Of a stretch of 64,000 nucleotides of DNA, positions 13,003 through 24,648 are shown piece after piece. Position 1 is the first letter of the stretch; each line of letters begins with the position of its first letter. Source of the stretch: Rhizoclosmatium globosum (lineage: Eukaryota; Chytridiomycota; Chytridiomycetes; Chytridiales; Chytriomycetaceae); NCBI GenBank assembly GCA_002104985.1, contig MCGO01000016.1, positions 124,001 through 188,000 on the forward strand, written 5' to 3'. The notes below the pieces were generated by a model. The model did no database searches, was not told the DNA's origin, and was given only the letters and a program-made list of their open reading frames with translations. Position numbers and translations under genes: made by a program.

Positions 13003-13841
13003 TCAATAAATATACACACCCGACCCATCGTTGGAAGAACGAGGCGATCCACGTTTAGAAGAAGACTGCAGATCGACGGCAGTACTGGTACCATCCCCAG
13101 AAGAAGAATTTGAGCCATTCCTCCTCACATTGTCTGAAGTCAAAACGATGGGAGCACCAGCATCATCCGTCGAAACGACATCTTCTTTTCTGAGACGAGA
13201 GGAAGGACGGTACGCATAGGGACTGACGTAACCAGCGCCAGGGGTATTCTTGTTGTTGCTGCCAGCAGAGGAGGAGACAAGAGAAGGAGGAGGGGCATCA
13301 GAAGAAGTGCATTGGAGACAATGGAGGTGCGTTTGGGAGAGGTGGGAGAGGCAGGGCCTTTGCCTTGCGGGATGGGACCGAATGAATAAGGGGACTTGTA
13401 TGGCTGTTTGTTGTTGATGTTGAGATCCGAAACGGTTTCAATGTGTTCGCGAGAGTGCGGCAGCCAGCTTCGGCTTCGCAGGAGCGGTTTTTGCTCTGGC
13501 GACAAGGCATTAGCATGTGCTAGGAGCGTGGGATAGAGTGGGGGACGCAAGTACCTCGCCATATCGACAGCCCGAGTAGTACCAGTACCAGTACCAGTTG
13601 TTGCGGACGACGAGCCAGGCGCCACTCGCGGAAATGCAAATGACTCCGCCGTTGTGGCGTACGACTCTTTAGTCAGCTTCTGCGGCTTTGGCTTTTGGCG
13701 GGTGATTGGCGGCGACTCATCCGACTGGGCCGCCGTGTTGAAGGCCGCGACAAGCGCCCCGACTCGTCCGCCGCGGTGGTTCGAACCCGTGGCTTGCGGA
13801 ATGCGCGACGGTGGCGGCGGCGGCGGTGTGGTCGACGACAT
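13003..13841 (-). CDS. Disordered Pro/Ser-rich protein, copy 1 of locus A
   Basis: Not recognised. The ATG at 13841 opens MSSTTPPPPPPS, then a short conserved-looking segment (GGRVGALVAAFNTAAQ), basic stretches and a long Ser/Pro-rich region. It ends ..SGVYIY at a TGA (13003-13005) after one frame break near 13320. No catalytic domain or membrane segment is seen. A near-identical copy lies at 41326-42155. The two copies carry different indels, so each supports the reading frame where the other breaks. Just upstream (13892) the 14.7 kb insertion begins, so its promoter region has been separated from the divergently transcribed neighbour it has in copy 2. Confidence 0.55.
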
Positions 13842-13989
13842 CCTCTTTGTTGAGTTGGTGTGTTGTTGGATGAAATGAGGATTGAAAATTTCCGAGGATG
13901 AGGTACTCGGACTTCATTTAGGTGCCGCCTTTGGGAATTTCCGAGGATGAGTACTCGGACTTCATTTAGGTGCCGCCTTTGGGAATTTG

Positions 13990-15026
13990 TCTGTCCTGTC
14001 TGTCCCCACCTCAGTTTTACGTCAAATGACGCCATGTCGCCAAAAAATCAAGCCTGTCCCTCCATCTTGAATATAAAATGGTGATATTCATTTGCATCTT
14101 TTGCGCAAATTTATTTTGAAATTGATGGATTATTGAGGCGGCGGCGGAGGGGTTTTTGGAACATACCTTAACTAAAGAAAATGGTCTTTGCGAATTACTG
14201 AAAATCCCCACGTTGGGTTCTGGCGGTGGCCAACGAAAAGCTTTTCATCAAATAAAAACCGAGAGTTATGATGAGGAAGAGCACTTCTATTCATTCGCAA
14301 AAATATCCAAAACCTGACCCACCAAAAAGCCCTTCCCAACACTGAAATCAAGCGCAATCGATCAAATGGGATTCAAAGGAGGCGTGTAGGAAATGTGGGC
14401 CAACATTGTCAAGGATTGGAGGTATGGTTGTGTTGTGCGCAAACTGACCAATCTAATCAATTGACACGGACACAGCGCGACCCTTAAATTCTACTCAGGC
14501 CTTCTCTATTATTAGGAAAGAATGCGGCCGAAAGTTGAAGACGATAGGAGCTGTGGGGCGAAGGGAATGTGGAGTTGAGTACTTACTTCATCACAACACA
14601 CTCAACTTACCTCCATTCTCCTCCAAACTTGCCGAGCGTTTCCTCGTGGGCGTATTGATACTCTTTGTAAAATTTAAAGCAGATATTCTCAAGCATCAAG
14701 AAATTGACGGCGCGAATGTATACTTAGTTCAATGGAAGAACCTTCCTAAGGACCAAACTTCTTGGATGCCTTACATTAATTTCCAGGACACCACTATTCT
14801 CCAAGACTATCACAAGCGAATCTTAAAACAGAAAAGAAAGGCAGTTGCAGTTGATGTGGATCGCGACGGAATCGTGTTCTTTTCATACTTCCAGAACAAC
14901 TAATAAACAATAGATATTCAAGGAACTCCCTAATGTATCGCTAAGTCCTATGGAGTCCACATGTAGAATTCAATGGTAATAGAAGAAGAAATAAAAAAAT
15001 CCGAGACCTAACCAAAGCTTCGTTTG
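13990..15026 (+). mobile_element. Short element (a), about 1.04 kb, with a chromodomain remnant
   Basis: Begins TCTGTCC directly after TTTG and ends ..ACCAAAGCTTCGTTTG, where the next unit begins. It shares its first several hundred bases with element (c) and its last about 45 bases with the end of element (c) at 28622. It holds one exon-like segment related to the 128-bp array (about 14600-14660, minus strand) and a chromodomain fragment. Probably an internally deleted, non-autonomous derivative. Confidence 0.6.
14688..14903 (+). pseudogene. Chromodomain fragment
   Basis: The plus-strand frame encodes ILKHQEIDGANVYLVQWKN..W...INF, which fits the chromodomain core (Y-L-V-x-W-K, then a Trp and an acidic/aromatic end), followed by a basic helix (YHKRILKQKRK). 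The frame stops at 14903. Chromodomains occur at the C-termini of chromovirus integrases and in heterochromatin proteins. No integrase, reverse transcriptase or other domain lies beside it, so this is a captured or remnant piece. Element (b) keeps only its C-terminal part (about 15840-15880) and element (c) none that I can see. Confidence 0.5.
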
Positions 15027-16193
15027 TCTGTCCGTCTGTCCGTAACCTCCTCACTTTTGCCCCAATCGCGTTCCCATCTCCAACAATCCAAGTCCGTCCC
15101 TCCATCTTGGACCATAGGTAGGTGACAATTGCGCGCACTTTTCTTTCATTTTTATTTGCTATTTGATCGATTTCGGAGGCGGCGGCGGCCGAGTTTGTGA
15201 GACGTACCTTAAAAAAAGAATTTCGCTCTTGCGATTAGAGCAATTATCAAATCGTCCAGCTCTTGAGAAGTAAGCTGCTATTACGTTTATCCAATAAAAA
15301 CCAATGTTTCTCATAAGGGAAAAGAGTTCTATTCATTCGCAAAAACATCCAAAACCTGACTCCACCAAAAAGCCTTTCCCAACACAGATATCAAGCGCAA
15401 TCGATTGAATGGGATTCAAAGAGGCGTGTAGGAAATGTGGGCCAATGTCGTCAAGGATTGGAGGTACGGTTGTGTTGTGCGCAAACTGACCAATCTAATC
15501 AATTGCCACGGACACAGCGCGACCCTTAAATTCTACTCAGGCCTTCTCTATTATTAGGATTGAATGCGGCCGAAAGTTGAAGACGATAGGAGCGGTGGGG
15601 CAAAGGGAATGTGGAGTTGAGTACTTATTTCATCACAACACACTCATCTTACCTCCATTCATCTCCAAACTTGCAGATCGTTTCCTCGTAGTTGTGTCGA
15701 TACTCTATGTAGATTCGACGGTGCTGGCGTCTCTGAGTAAACGTGAGTGCACTAGTCACCTCAACACACTCAACTTACCTCCATTCTCCTCCAAACTTGC
15801 AGAGCGTTTCCTAATTGTACTCTTTGTAAAATTCAAAACATTTATCACAAGCAAATCTTAAAACAGAAAGGAAAGGCAGCCGCAGTAGTTTTGGATCGCG
15901 AAAGTAATAGATGTAAAACTCGTAGAAAGTACAACTTCTATTTCTTCTTTTTCTTCCAGCATTCCTCTCCTTTTCACTTTCGCCTTCATTACTGGTCGTC
16001 CTGTTATACTATTTCATACTTCCAGAACAACATAAGAAACAATGGACATCCAAGGGATTTCCTAATGTATAGCTAATGATATCCAAGGGACTTCCTTATG
16101 CATTGCTTATCTTATGGAGTCCACATGTAGAATTCAACGGTAATAAAATAAATAAAGGAAAGCAATCCGAGGACCTAACCAAAGCTCAGTTTG
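15027..16193 (+). mobile_element. Short element (b), about 1.17 kb
   Basis: Same start (TCTGTCC after TTTG) and same end signature (GACCTAACCAAAGC..) as its neighbours, but its 5' portion is more diverged. It contains exon-like segments related to the array (minus strand, about 15640-15720 and 15770-15830) and a truncated chromodomain tail. No intact coding frame. Confidence 0.55.
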
Positions 16194-17109
16194 TCTGTCC
16201 GTCTGTCCCCACCTCAGTTTACGTCAAATGACGCCATGTCGTCAAAAAATCAAGTCTGTCCCTCCATCTTGAATTGCAATATGGTGATATGCATTTGCAT
16301 CTTTTGCTCAAATTTGTTTTGAAATAGATGGATTATTGAGGCGGCGGCGGAGGGGTTTTTGGAACATACCTTAAGTAAAGAAAATGGTCTTTCCGAATTA
16401 CTGAAAATCCCCACGTTGGGTTCTGACGGTGGCCAGCAAAAGGCTTTTCATCAAATAAAAACCGAGAGTTATGATGAGGAAGAGCACTTCTATTCATTCG
16501 CAAAAACATCCAAAACCTGACTCCACCAAAAAGCCCTTCCCAACACTGAAATCAAGCGCAATCAATCGAATGGGATTCAAAGGAGGCGTGTAGGAAATGT
16601 GGGCCAACGTCGTCAAGGATTGGAGGTACAGTTGTGTTGTGCGCAAACTGACCAATCTAATCAATTGACACAGACACAGCGCGACCCTTGAATTCTACTC
16701 AGGTTTTCTCTATTGTTATGAAAGAATGCGGCTGAAAGTTGAAGGCGATAAGAGCTGTAGGGCAAAGGGAATGTGGAGTTGAGTACTTACTTCATCACAA
16801 TACACTCATCTTACCTCCATTTACCTCCAAACTTGCAGAGCGTTTCCTCATAGTTGTTTCGATCCTCTCCGTTGAATTCGACGTTGCTGGCATATCTGTG
16901 TAAAGCATGAGTACACCGGTCACCTCAACACAATCGTCTTACCTCTATTATCCTCCAAACCCGCAGAGCATTCCCTCGTAGCTGTATCGATACTTTGTGT
17001 CGAATCTAATCTCCTCATAGTATCAAAGATGATTTGAGTTCAAAAATACGATTTGTGTGTGTAAATAAACTTTTCTATTATATAATTGAGGAATGCATAT
17101 GCAGCATAT

Positions 17110-17141
17110 CCAAAATCTTCATATGGCTAGGAAGATTTTGG
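17110..17141. other. Perfect 11-bp inverted repeat (hairpin)
   Basis: CCAAAATCTTC, a 10-nt loop, then GAAGATTTTGG. It sits between the repeat-derived left part of the element and the first plausible Rep/helicase start codon (17200). It may be a sub-terminal hairpin of a nested Helitron or a promoter/terminator structure. Confidence 0.6.
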
Positions 17142-17199
17142 TGATCTGATGAATTGATTGTAGTGGAATTAATTCTTAGCCAATTAGACAACCAAGAAC

Positions 17200-20100
17200 A
17201 TGCCCCCAAACAGAAGAAGACTGTATCCGCAACAAGAGCAAGATCAGCTCCTCCACATTGTCGAGAAGATCGATCAGATCAATCTGAAGCTGTGTTGACG
17301 CTGCCTCGTGTGAGCACTTTGGGGCAAAGTGTGTCTTTGCATTGTTCTAACCTCTTCTCTAGCCTCCATCCAAAGCAGTACTTCTGCAACAATCGTAACT
17401 CCTATGAATGTAGATTCACAAGGTTAGGGAATGCATTCACATTTATCACATTGACACCACTGATTCAGAGTCGCATCTTGCTTTCCCTTCGTCGCTTGCA
17501 ACTGATAGAGAGATGTTTATGACGATTGATTCCATGGAGTTGTCAAATAAGGACACAAGTAATGGAATTGTGGCTGGTTTGTCTTTGATGCATTGTTTTT
17601 TGATCTGATCACTGTTTCTCAGAGTTAGGATCTCAGACAGTAAAAGGAATCCGCTTTAGCTCACGTGTTTCAGCCAATCAATTGCTTTCAACTACTCCTA
17701 TTCAATCTGCATCCGCAATGAAGAGGGCACGTTCTCGCAGTCTTCAATCTCTCTCTAAAACAACAGCTGCAAGACAAAAAGACTCCTCTTCTCGTGTGTC
17801 TGCTCGTGAGTCTCTCTCATCCACCACAAAGGCTGGAATCAAGGAGCTCAACTCCTCGTCCCGTGTGTCTGCTCGAACAATTATGTCTGAAAGTGAGAAA
17901 GATCGCCTCAAGAGAGAAGATCGTATTCAACAGCGAGCTCGACGAGAAAAGGAGAATGAAGATGACTTAAATGCTTTACCTGAAAAGTTTAAAGGTAATG
18001 TCACACATTTTGGTTAAAAAAGGCCACCAACAAATTAGCAAAACAGACTACACCAATGATCCTCAGACAGCACGTGCATATTGGTACAGTAACTTGGACT
18101 ATCAGAAAAACCCAAACGACGCCTTTATTCCCATCTCTGATCAAGAAAAAACAGCCTGTATTACAGAGTTTGACTCTGTTTTTTCTCCAAATCTCCCTCT
18201 TTATGGATGTGCTGCTTGTGGTGTTCGCATCATCTTGAAAAAGGATGAAGTTGTTTTGAGCTTCCCTCTTGCAAAATTATATCACTTGTCTGTTTCAAAA
18301 CTATCTGACGATAATCCAGTGCGGATTTACTTTGTCCTTGACGGGCGGTTCTATTTATTGCACGAGCATTTTTTGCTGAAGACCTGTTCTTCAGAGCCCA
18401 TCACACTCAACACAAAAGCCGCTCTTTGCTCTGGTTGCCACCGTTCCTGTCTGAAAAAAGTTCCTTCAAAGAAAGACAAAGATAACAAAAAGCAACCATC
18501 AGTAAGAAGTGTGCCAACATTATCACTAGCAGGAGGCATTGATTATGGCTCTGCAAATCGTGCTTGTAGGTCTTCAGTTTTTGTAACAGTATTCTGAACC
18601 TTCATACATAACAGCTCTTCCAAAACTTTCCTTTCTCGGAGTGCGTTGTTTGAGTACTGTGCATTTGCAATCTGGCATTTTGAAACTTGTGGACACCCGT
18701 GACCGCCTTGTTCTCAAAAATCACTAGTGGCAGTTCCAACATCCGCTTTTGAGCAATCAACACGTCATCTTGCTGCAAAAGAATCTTGTGTTTTTCCTGC
18801 TTCAGCAATAACAGCTGAAACTGTCGACTTTTCTATTATGTTTGTTGGCTTTCTATCCCGATGGAACATGGTGTTAAATGATGCTAATGGGAGACTTCAA
18901 ATCAAAAATGGCTATCGTCATGTGTTCCACTTGGACAAAAGTGAACTGGTGATATGGGCAAAACACCTTTCTGACTATGGCCCTCCTGAAATGCGTGGAA
19001 AGTTTGTTTTGGAGTCTCATTTTGATGGGGTGGAAACTTTGGTGGATGTGTTGCTGGATACAGCAAATGTTGTTGCTGACCCAAATGCTCTTTCAATGGA
19101 AGGGATGGCTTCAGCTACAGTTCCAGGTGCCCCATCTGCATCTATACTAGTTCCAGAAGCATCTGACAAGGAATTCTTGTTGGGTCCATTGCAGCCTGTC
19201 TTGGTTGAAACATTTGATGCATCTTCAGAACAAGACGAATCAATCTTTTCCAAAGTTCTCCAAGCAATCCAAACAGAAAAATTTGGAGAAGATGTTGATG
19301 AAACTGAAGAATCAATGGACACTGAAGAAGATGTTGATGGGATGGAACAAGATATTGAGATGATAGAAGAAGATGAAGACAACGAAGACGATGATGACAG
19401 CTTTCCTGGCATTGATGTCCCAACTTCCTCTGGAGCTACTCCTACATCTATTTTCTCCTCTAAACCAACATCACAGTCTGTAAATCCCCTCTCCGTTCCA
19501 TCAAACACAACCCCCCTCATTGCAAAACAAGAAAAAAAATTGATGGGAGATTTTGGTGAGATGGACAAAATGATGAATGGTTCAATGTTTCACCTCTTTC
19601 TTTGTGGTTGGCCCTTTGGAACTGGTCCACCAACTATTTCTCAGATCCGCCACATGCTCAATCAAGCTTCAAACGTATTTGCAGACTATCCTGAATTTGG
19701 TTTCTTCTTTGGCCACCTTCAACTTCAACTTCAGACTTTTCGGGTGTTGGTAAAAAGTGGCGTAACACACCTGCTGCCATGGCAGAGTTAACACGTTTGT
19801 TAAATGAAGGAGTTGAAGCTCGTTTGGAAAACGCCATTAAGAATCCAAAGTCTAAAGATGCTAAACTTCTTCTTTCAGAAATTGGTCCACTCATTGCTTC
19901 TGCTGGTGAACAAGTTTGGTACTCTGAAGAACGTAGCAAAAAGGCGTACTCTCAAATGATAGCACTTCTTCGTTTCTTTGGACCCACATTGTCGTACTTT
20001 GTAACATGTAACCCACACATGGATCGCCACTTGTTAACCTATCGTTTGTGCTTCCCAGTTGTCAACAATTGGGATGACCCAAAGGGTTTAACATTTGACA

Positions 20101-23100
20101 AAATACCTGATTCTTACTTAAATAGTGTTCGTTTGATAGATTGTCACCCCTTTGCATATGCAAAGAGTTTTGGGTTACTGGATCAGGGTGTTCGTGAGGG
20201 CTTGCTTGCTATTCCTGCTCAAAAAGACTTTGATTCTCTTTCTCTGAGGCCCTGGCAATTGCGCCGTCGTGGAACTCAGGGAAATACTGTCTCTGAGTTT
20301 GATGCACTAGAGACAGCAAAGTCTGGAAGCCAACACCGTCATTACAAAGTCTGTACTCCAACTCTTTGGGAGTTTATCCTGTCACTTGTTCATGACCCTG
20401 CTCGTAACAAATACATTGGCAATACATTGAGAGTACAATCAGGTTCTCTCTTTCACCAGAAGAATGGGAGTTAGCCAAAATCCCACAACCACATTCAGCT
20501 TCTATTCGCAGAAGCCCCCCCCTCATCCAATTACAGAACCAAACCTGTTTTGCACTTGTGCATGTCGGCATGCATCAAAAGAATGCGACCATTACAATCA
20601 CAACTTTTCTTGTTACTTGAGGGCAAAGAAACCAACTGACACTTGTCGTTTCCGAATGCGTATACAGCTTTGGTGTGAAAAATCTGGATTTGTCCAAATT
20701 GCAACTATGGTCATTGGAAAAAACAGTCCCTCTTCTTCTGCCAAAGTGTAAGTTTTAAGTTTATATCTGTGCCCTCCACTTTTTAATTGTACTCTTTGTC
20801 ATAGATTGGGGTTGGCAATGGTTTTCATTGAACCTCCTTCAGAAAGATCCAACCCTTTTGCTTGTGATCCGCGCAATATTGTATTCCAACCAAACATTCC
20901 ATTTGATGATGCTCAAATTCACACTCGTGCTCCAAATAATTCAAATGTCTTGAGGACTTTTACTGAGGTTGGAAAAAACTCGTATTTTGCTCCCACAAAT
21001 GATGTTATGAATGTTGCGACTTTGGCCCATGTAAATGTCCAACTTATTGGTCGAGAAGCTATGGGTCTTGATGCTTATATCTGTGACTACATTGTCAAAG
21101 GAGATGGTGTTGAACTTACTTCATTACTTACTCTCATCCAAGAAGCTGTCGAGGTTTCCAAGTCATACCCTAGTAATGCTCCAGATTCTGCAATTAACCC
21201 CCACCGCCAGACTGCTCGTGTTTTGACTCGCATCATAGGAAATCAAAGTAAAGTCAAACAGTACCAATTATCTTTGCTACTCTCACTTCTTGATGGCCAA
21301 AATCAATTCAATATGTCCCATGGTACTCGTTTTGTCTGGCTTGCAGAGCCTCTTGAAATACTTGAAGGTCTTGGTGCAACATCTCTCCCAGCTGATGATG
21401 ATTTATCTGTAGTTACTGAAAAATATGTTACAGAAATGGATTCTACCAGCTGTTATGCTGAAAATGTTGATATCACGTTTCAACGTCAAGAAGATGGTGG
21501 TGTGGTACCAATTAGGTTGTCGCAGTACACAAATTATGAACATCGTGGGGATCTACTGCAGGATTTTAACTTGGTTGAGTTTGCCTGTCTAACTGAAACA
21601 ATTAAGGAAAAAGCTCAAGAGACTGCTGAAAGTGTGAACGTGGATCCTGATGCTGTCAAGAAACCTGGCCGTAAGAAAGCGCTTAGAATCAACTTTCAGG
21701 AATCACATCCTGAGCATGAGAATGTGGTTGTTAGAATGTTGCCCAGTCAAACTATCCCCTTTATTGTTATGATATTCCCCATCACCCTGGTCCAATGCCT
21801 TCAAATGACTTGGACCAAGTGTCTTGGGTAAAAAAGGCAAACCATTATGGAATAGTGATGCTTGCTCTCTTCAACCACGACTTCAACAAGTATACTGCTG
21901 ACTTTGATGGGTTTCAGCAGTTTTTTGATGATCTGTCTGCAGAAACTGATGTAGTATCAGCTGGTCGTAGGCGAATGATTATCAATTTGCATGAACAGCA
22001 GTACTTAAACTCTGAACATCGCATTGCTTCTCGCCGCTATAATAGTCAACTTGCAACTCCATTCAGTGAATATAAGGCTTATTTAGCTACTCATCATGGA
22101 GGTGCTACTCAATCAGCGTTTGAAGGAAGTCGTGGTCCATCAGATCAACCAACAACAGCAGATGATTTAAATATGCTTGCAAGAATAGAAAAATCTGCGT
22201 GAACGTTTTGATGGATCACGAGTGTCCACTGCAGAGCAAAAGCAGATTGAGCGAAATATTGGCTGTGTTGCTTTGTTGAATCAGGCCATGCCCCCAATTC
22301 TTTCTGTCGCCAATGCTGCTGTTGAACCAAATGCATTTGACAACATAAATGAAGACAATTGGATTGATTATGCAACTCAGTCTTCAAATCTGAAATCAAC
22401 AACAACATTAAAAGAAACTTGGGAATTAGCTTTAGTTTGGAAAGTTACCATCAAATGAACCTGAAACAACTACTACAGTCTCTCTATCTCTAAATACTAC
22501 ATCTCTTAATTCTGCACAATCTCCTCCTTCAACATATCAAACAAATGTCACATTAAATTCACAGCAACAAGCTGGATTTAATAGATGGCTATTTCGTTTC
22601 AAAAAAACCCAATGCCACAAATACTTCATTTTGTTGAAGGTGGACCTGGAACTGGAAAGTCAACTATGGGTCGTGAGATTGCTGCACTTTTTGAATCTCT
22701 CTTCCCTGGAACATCATTGTTATTGCAGCTCAAGGAGTTGCAACCAACCAACACAAAGTTGGTTTCACAATTCATTCGTTTGCTCACCTAAACTACTCAG
22801 GAACTGCTCTTGCACCACTAGATGCAGCAAGAAACAAAAAACACATGGCTGGTGTCGAACGCCTGCAAAAAGTTAAATTTTTGATTATTGATGAAATTTC
22901 CCAAGTTTCAGATGCTCATTTGGTTCTATTAAATGAGCGACTTCAGAGCATCAAAGGAAATGCTTTGCCTTTTGGTGGTATTTGTATATTAATATTAGGT
23001 AAGCACTTTTTGAGGCTAGTTTTTCCTCATCCATATGCCTAGGGGATTTTCTACAGCTGAAAGCCATTGGTTCGTCACTAATGGATTCTTTACTCTTAAA

Positions 23101-24567
23101 TTCAAGAGCTGGAAAACTGTTTCGGATGTTTACTCGTGACTTACTTACCATCAATGAACGTGCTGGCAGCAATCCTCCACTCCAACGCTTTCTAAGAATT
23201 GTTGCTTCGCCGGAAGATCATCCTATACCATTCACATATGCAATGTTTGCAACATCTTGTGAACACTGTTCTCAAATTGATTCTGATGTTCTGAAACCAT
23301 TCCCATCAAACCATGAAGCCGAAGACTCACATTGTCCAGCTTCTTGTCCACATCGGTGCAAGCATTTTCGAGTACTTAGCCCTGAAGATTTCCTCTTGGA
23401 TCCCATGTGGTATACAGCACGTTTATTCTCTGCTGTCAATTCTTCAGTGAATGCATACAACTGGCTTTTGCTAAAACGACTTGCTTTATCAAGGGGTCAA
23501 GCAGTCATTAGATGGAGATTACCATTGTGGGACAACACAGGTACAAACATTTCTTAAAATATAGATACTAACTTTACCCTTTAGTACACCAACTATCAGA
23601 TGAAGAGGCTGAAAAATTCCCAAGTCTCTGGGGTATATATGTTCATGGAGCTCCTGTTGCTTTAAATTACAACTTTAACACTGCTGCAAAGCTCAATAAT
23701 GGGACACAGTGCATGTACAATAGTATATATCCACAAAATCCAGAAACTTTAGCAACATGCCTTGTTAATGCATCCCCTGGTGATGTAATCACAATTATAC
23801 CTCCATGGTTTTCAGTTATTGAGCTTGACCAAAACTTGATGCCTCAAGGAATGCCATCACTATCTAATTCAAAAATCTTACTGCCCATCCCTTCATTCTC
23901 AAAGGAAAGTTCAAGAAAACTAAGTGTAAAAATTGGAAAGGATTTGGAAGGTGATGTCACAGTTTCAGTAGTGTCTTGTGGCTTTGACCATTGTTCAGCT
24001 TCAACCTATCACAAGGGACAAGGAGAAACTTTTAATCGTGTTATCCTTGATTTAAATCCAAATCCAAGTTGGACAAATAGTTTAACTCTGAACGGGTTGT
24101 TTGTGGGATGTTCCCGTCCTCATCGGTTCCAAGATATTCGTATCTTGCCGTTTTTAAACCGTTCTGCTGCTTTGGGAGTAATTACAAATCTGCGCCATGA
24201 TCAAAGCTACATAAGTTACCGCAAACAATGGAATGATGTTGGACAGTTTCTGGATCCTGAGTCCAAAGCTTCAACATCATCTAAAGTTCGCCGCATAAAA
24301 AGTGATACTGAACAGCCAACAAATCAAACCATTGCTTCATCCGTGCCATACTTCCCATCAACATCATCAATATTCACAAGTTTTGAAGATACAGCAACGT
24401 CTTTTGACTCTATTCGTGTTCCTCGGATCCACCCTACTTCAACAAATAAAGACGCAGTCATAAGCATGAATGAATCCATGGATACAGAAGACAACAGTGA
24501 AAATCGAGTACGACGTGTTCAGCAACAAAATCATCCACCTCCTTTGCCTTCCACTGCAACATCATAG
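17200..24567 (+). CDS. Helitron-type Rep/Pif1 helicase (multi-exon, frame breaks)
   Basis: Rolling-circle transposase. Order of parts: a basic Ser/Arg-rich N-terminus (from about 17200 or 17718); a Cys-rich DUF6570-like segment (YGCAACG ... LCSGCHRSC, 18.19-18.46 kb); a long acidic insert (19.3-19.4 kb); the Helitron_like_N region (SYFVTCNPHMD, near 20000); a divergent H-x-H site (GSQHRHY, 20334-20342); a Cys/His finger (CACRHASKECDH); the two-tyrosine site YICDYIVKG (Tyr at 21076 and 21088). A Pif1-family helicase follows, with Walker A GGPGTGKS (22639-22662), Walker B IIDEIS (22890) and motifs near TYHKGQGET and LTLNGLFVGCSRPH. Introns are seen (about 17993-18020, 18570-18615 and 20748-20804). 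Several single-base frame breaks (for example near 18727, 19770, 20470, 22460 and 23030) fragment it. The product is clear; current activity is unknown. Confidence 0.85.
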
Positions 24568-24648
24568 CAATAACAGAAAACCATAAAAAGGTGTTTATTT
24601 AATCAAAAAAATAAACCTTCAATTATTTCATGCTGAAGAACATTTAAG
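24568..24648. terminator. AT-rich convergent 3' ends with AATAAA signals on both strands
   Basis: After the helicase stop (24567) and the stop inferred for the minus-strand exon-like array (24649) lies an AT-rich stretch. It has AAATAAAC on each strand and an imperfect hairpin (AAGGTGTTTATTT ... AAATAAACCTT, 24587-24617). It is consistent with overlapping polyadenylation regions of two convergent transcripts. Confidence 0.45.

Noticed and set aside
13770..13800. GGTTCGAACCC resembling a tRNA T-arm
   Set aside because: It lies inside the coding sequence of locus A, its flanks do not pair as a T-stem, and no D-arm, anticodon arm or acceptor stem is present.
19300..19400. Acidic run as a separate nuclear protein
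   Set aside because: The frame is continuous with the Helitron protein on both sides, so it is an internal disordered insert.
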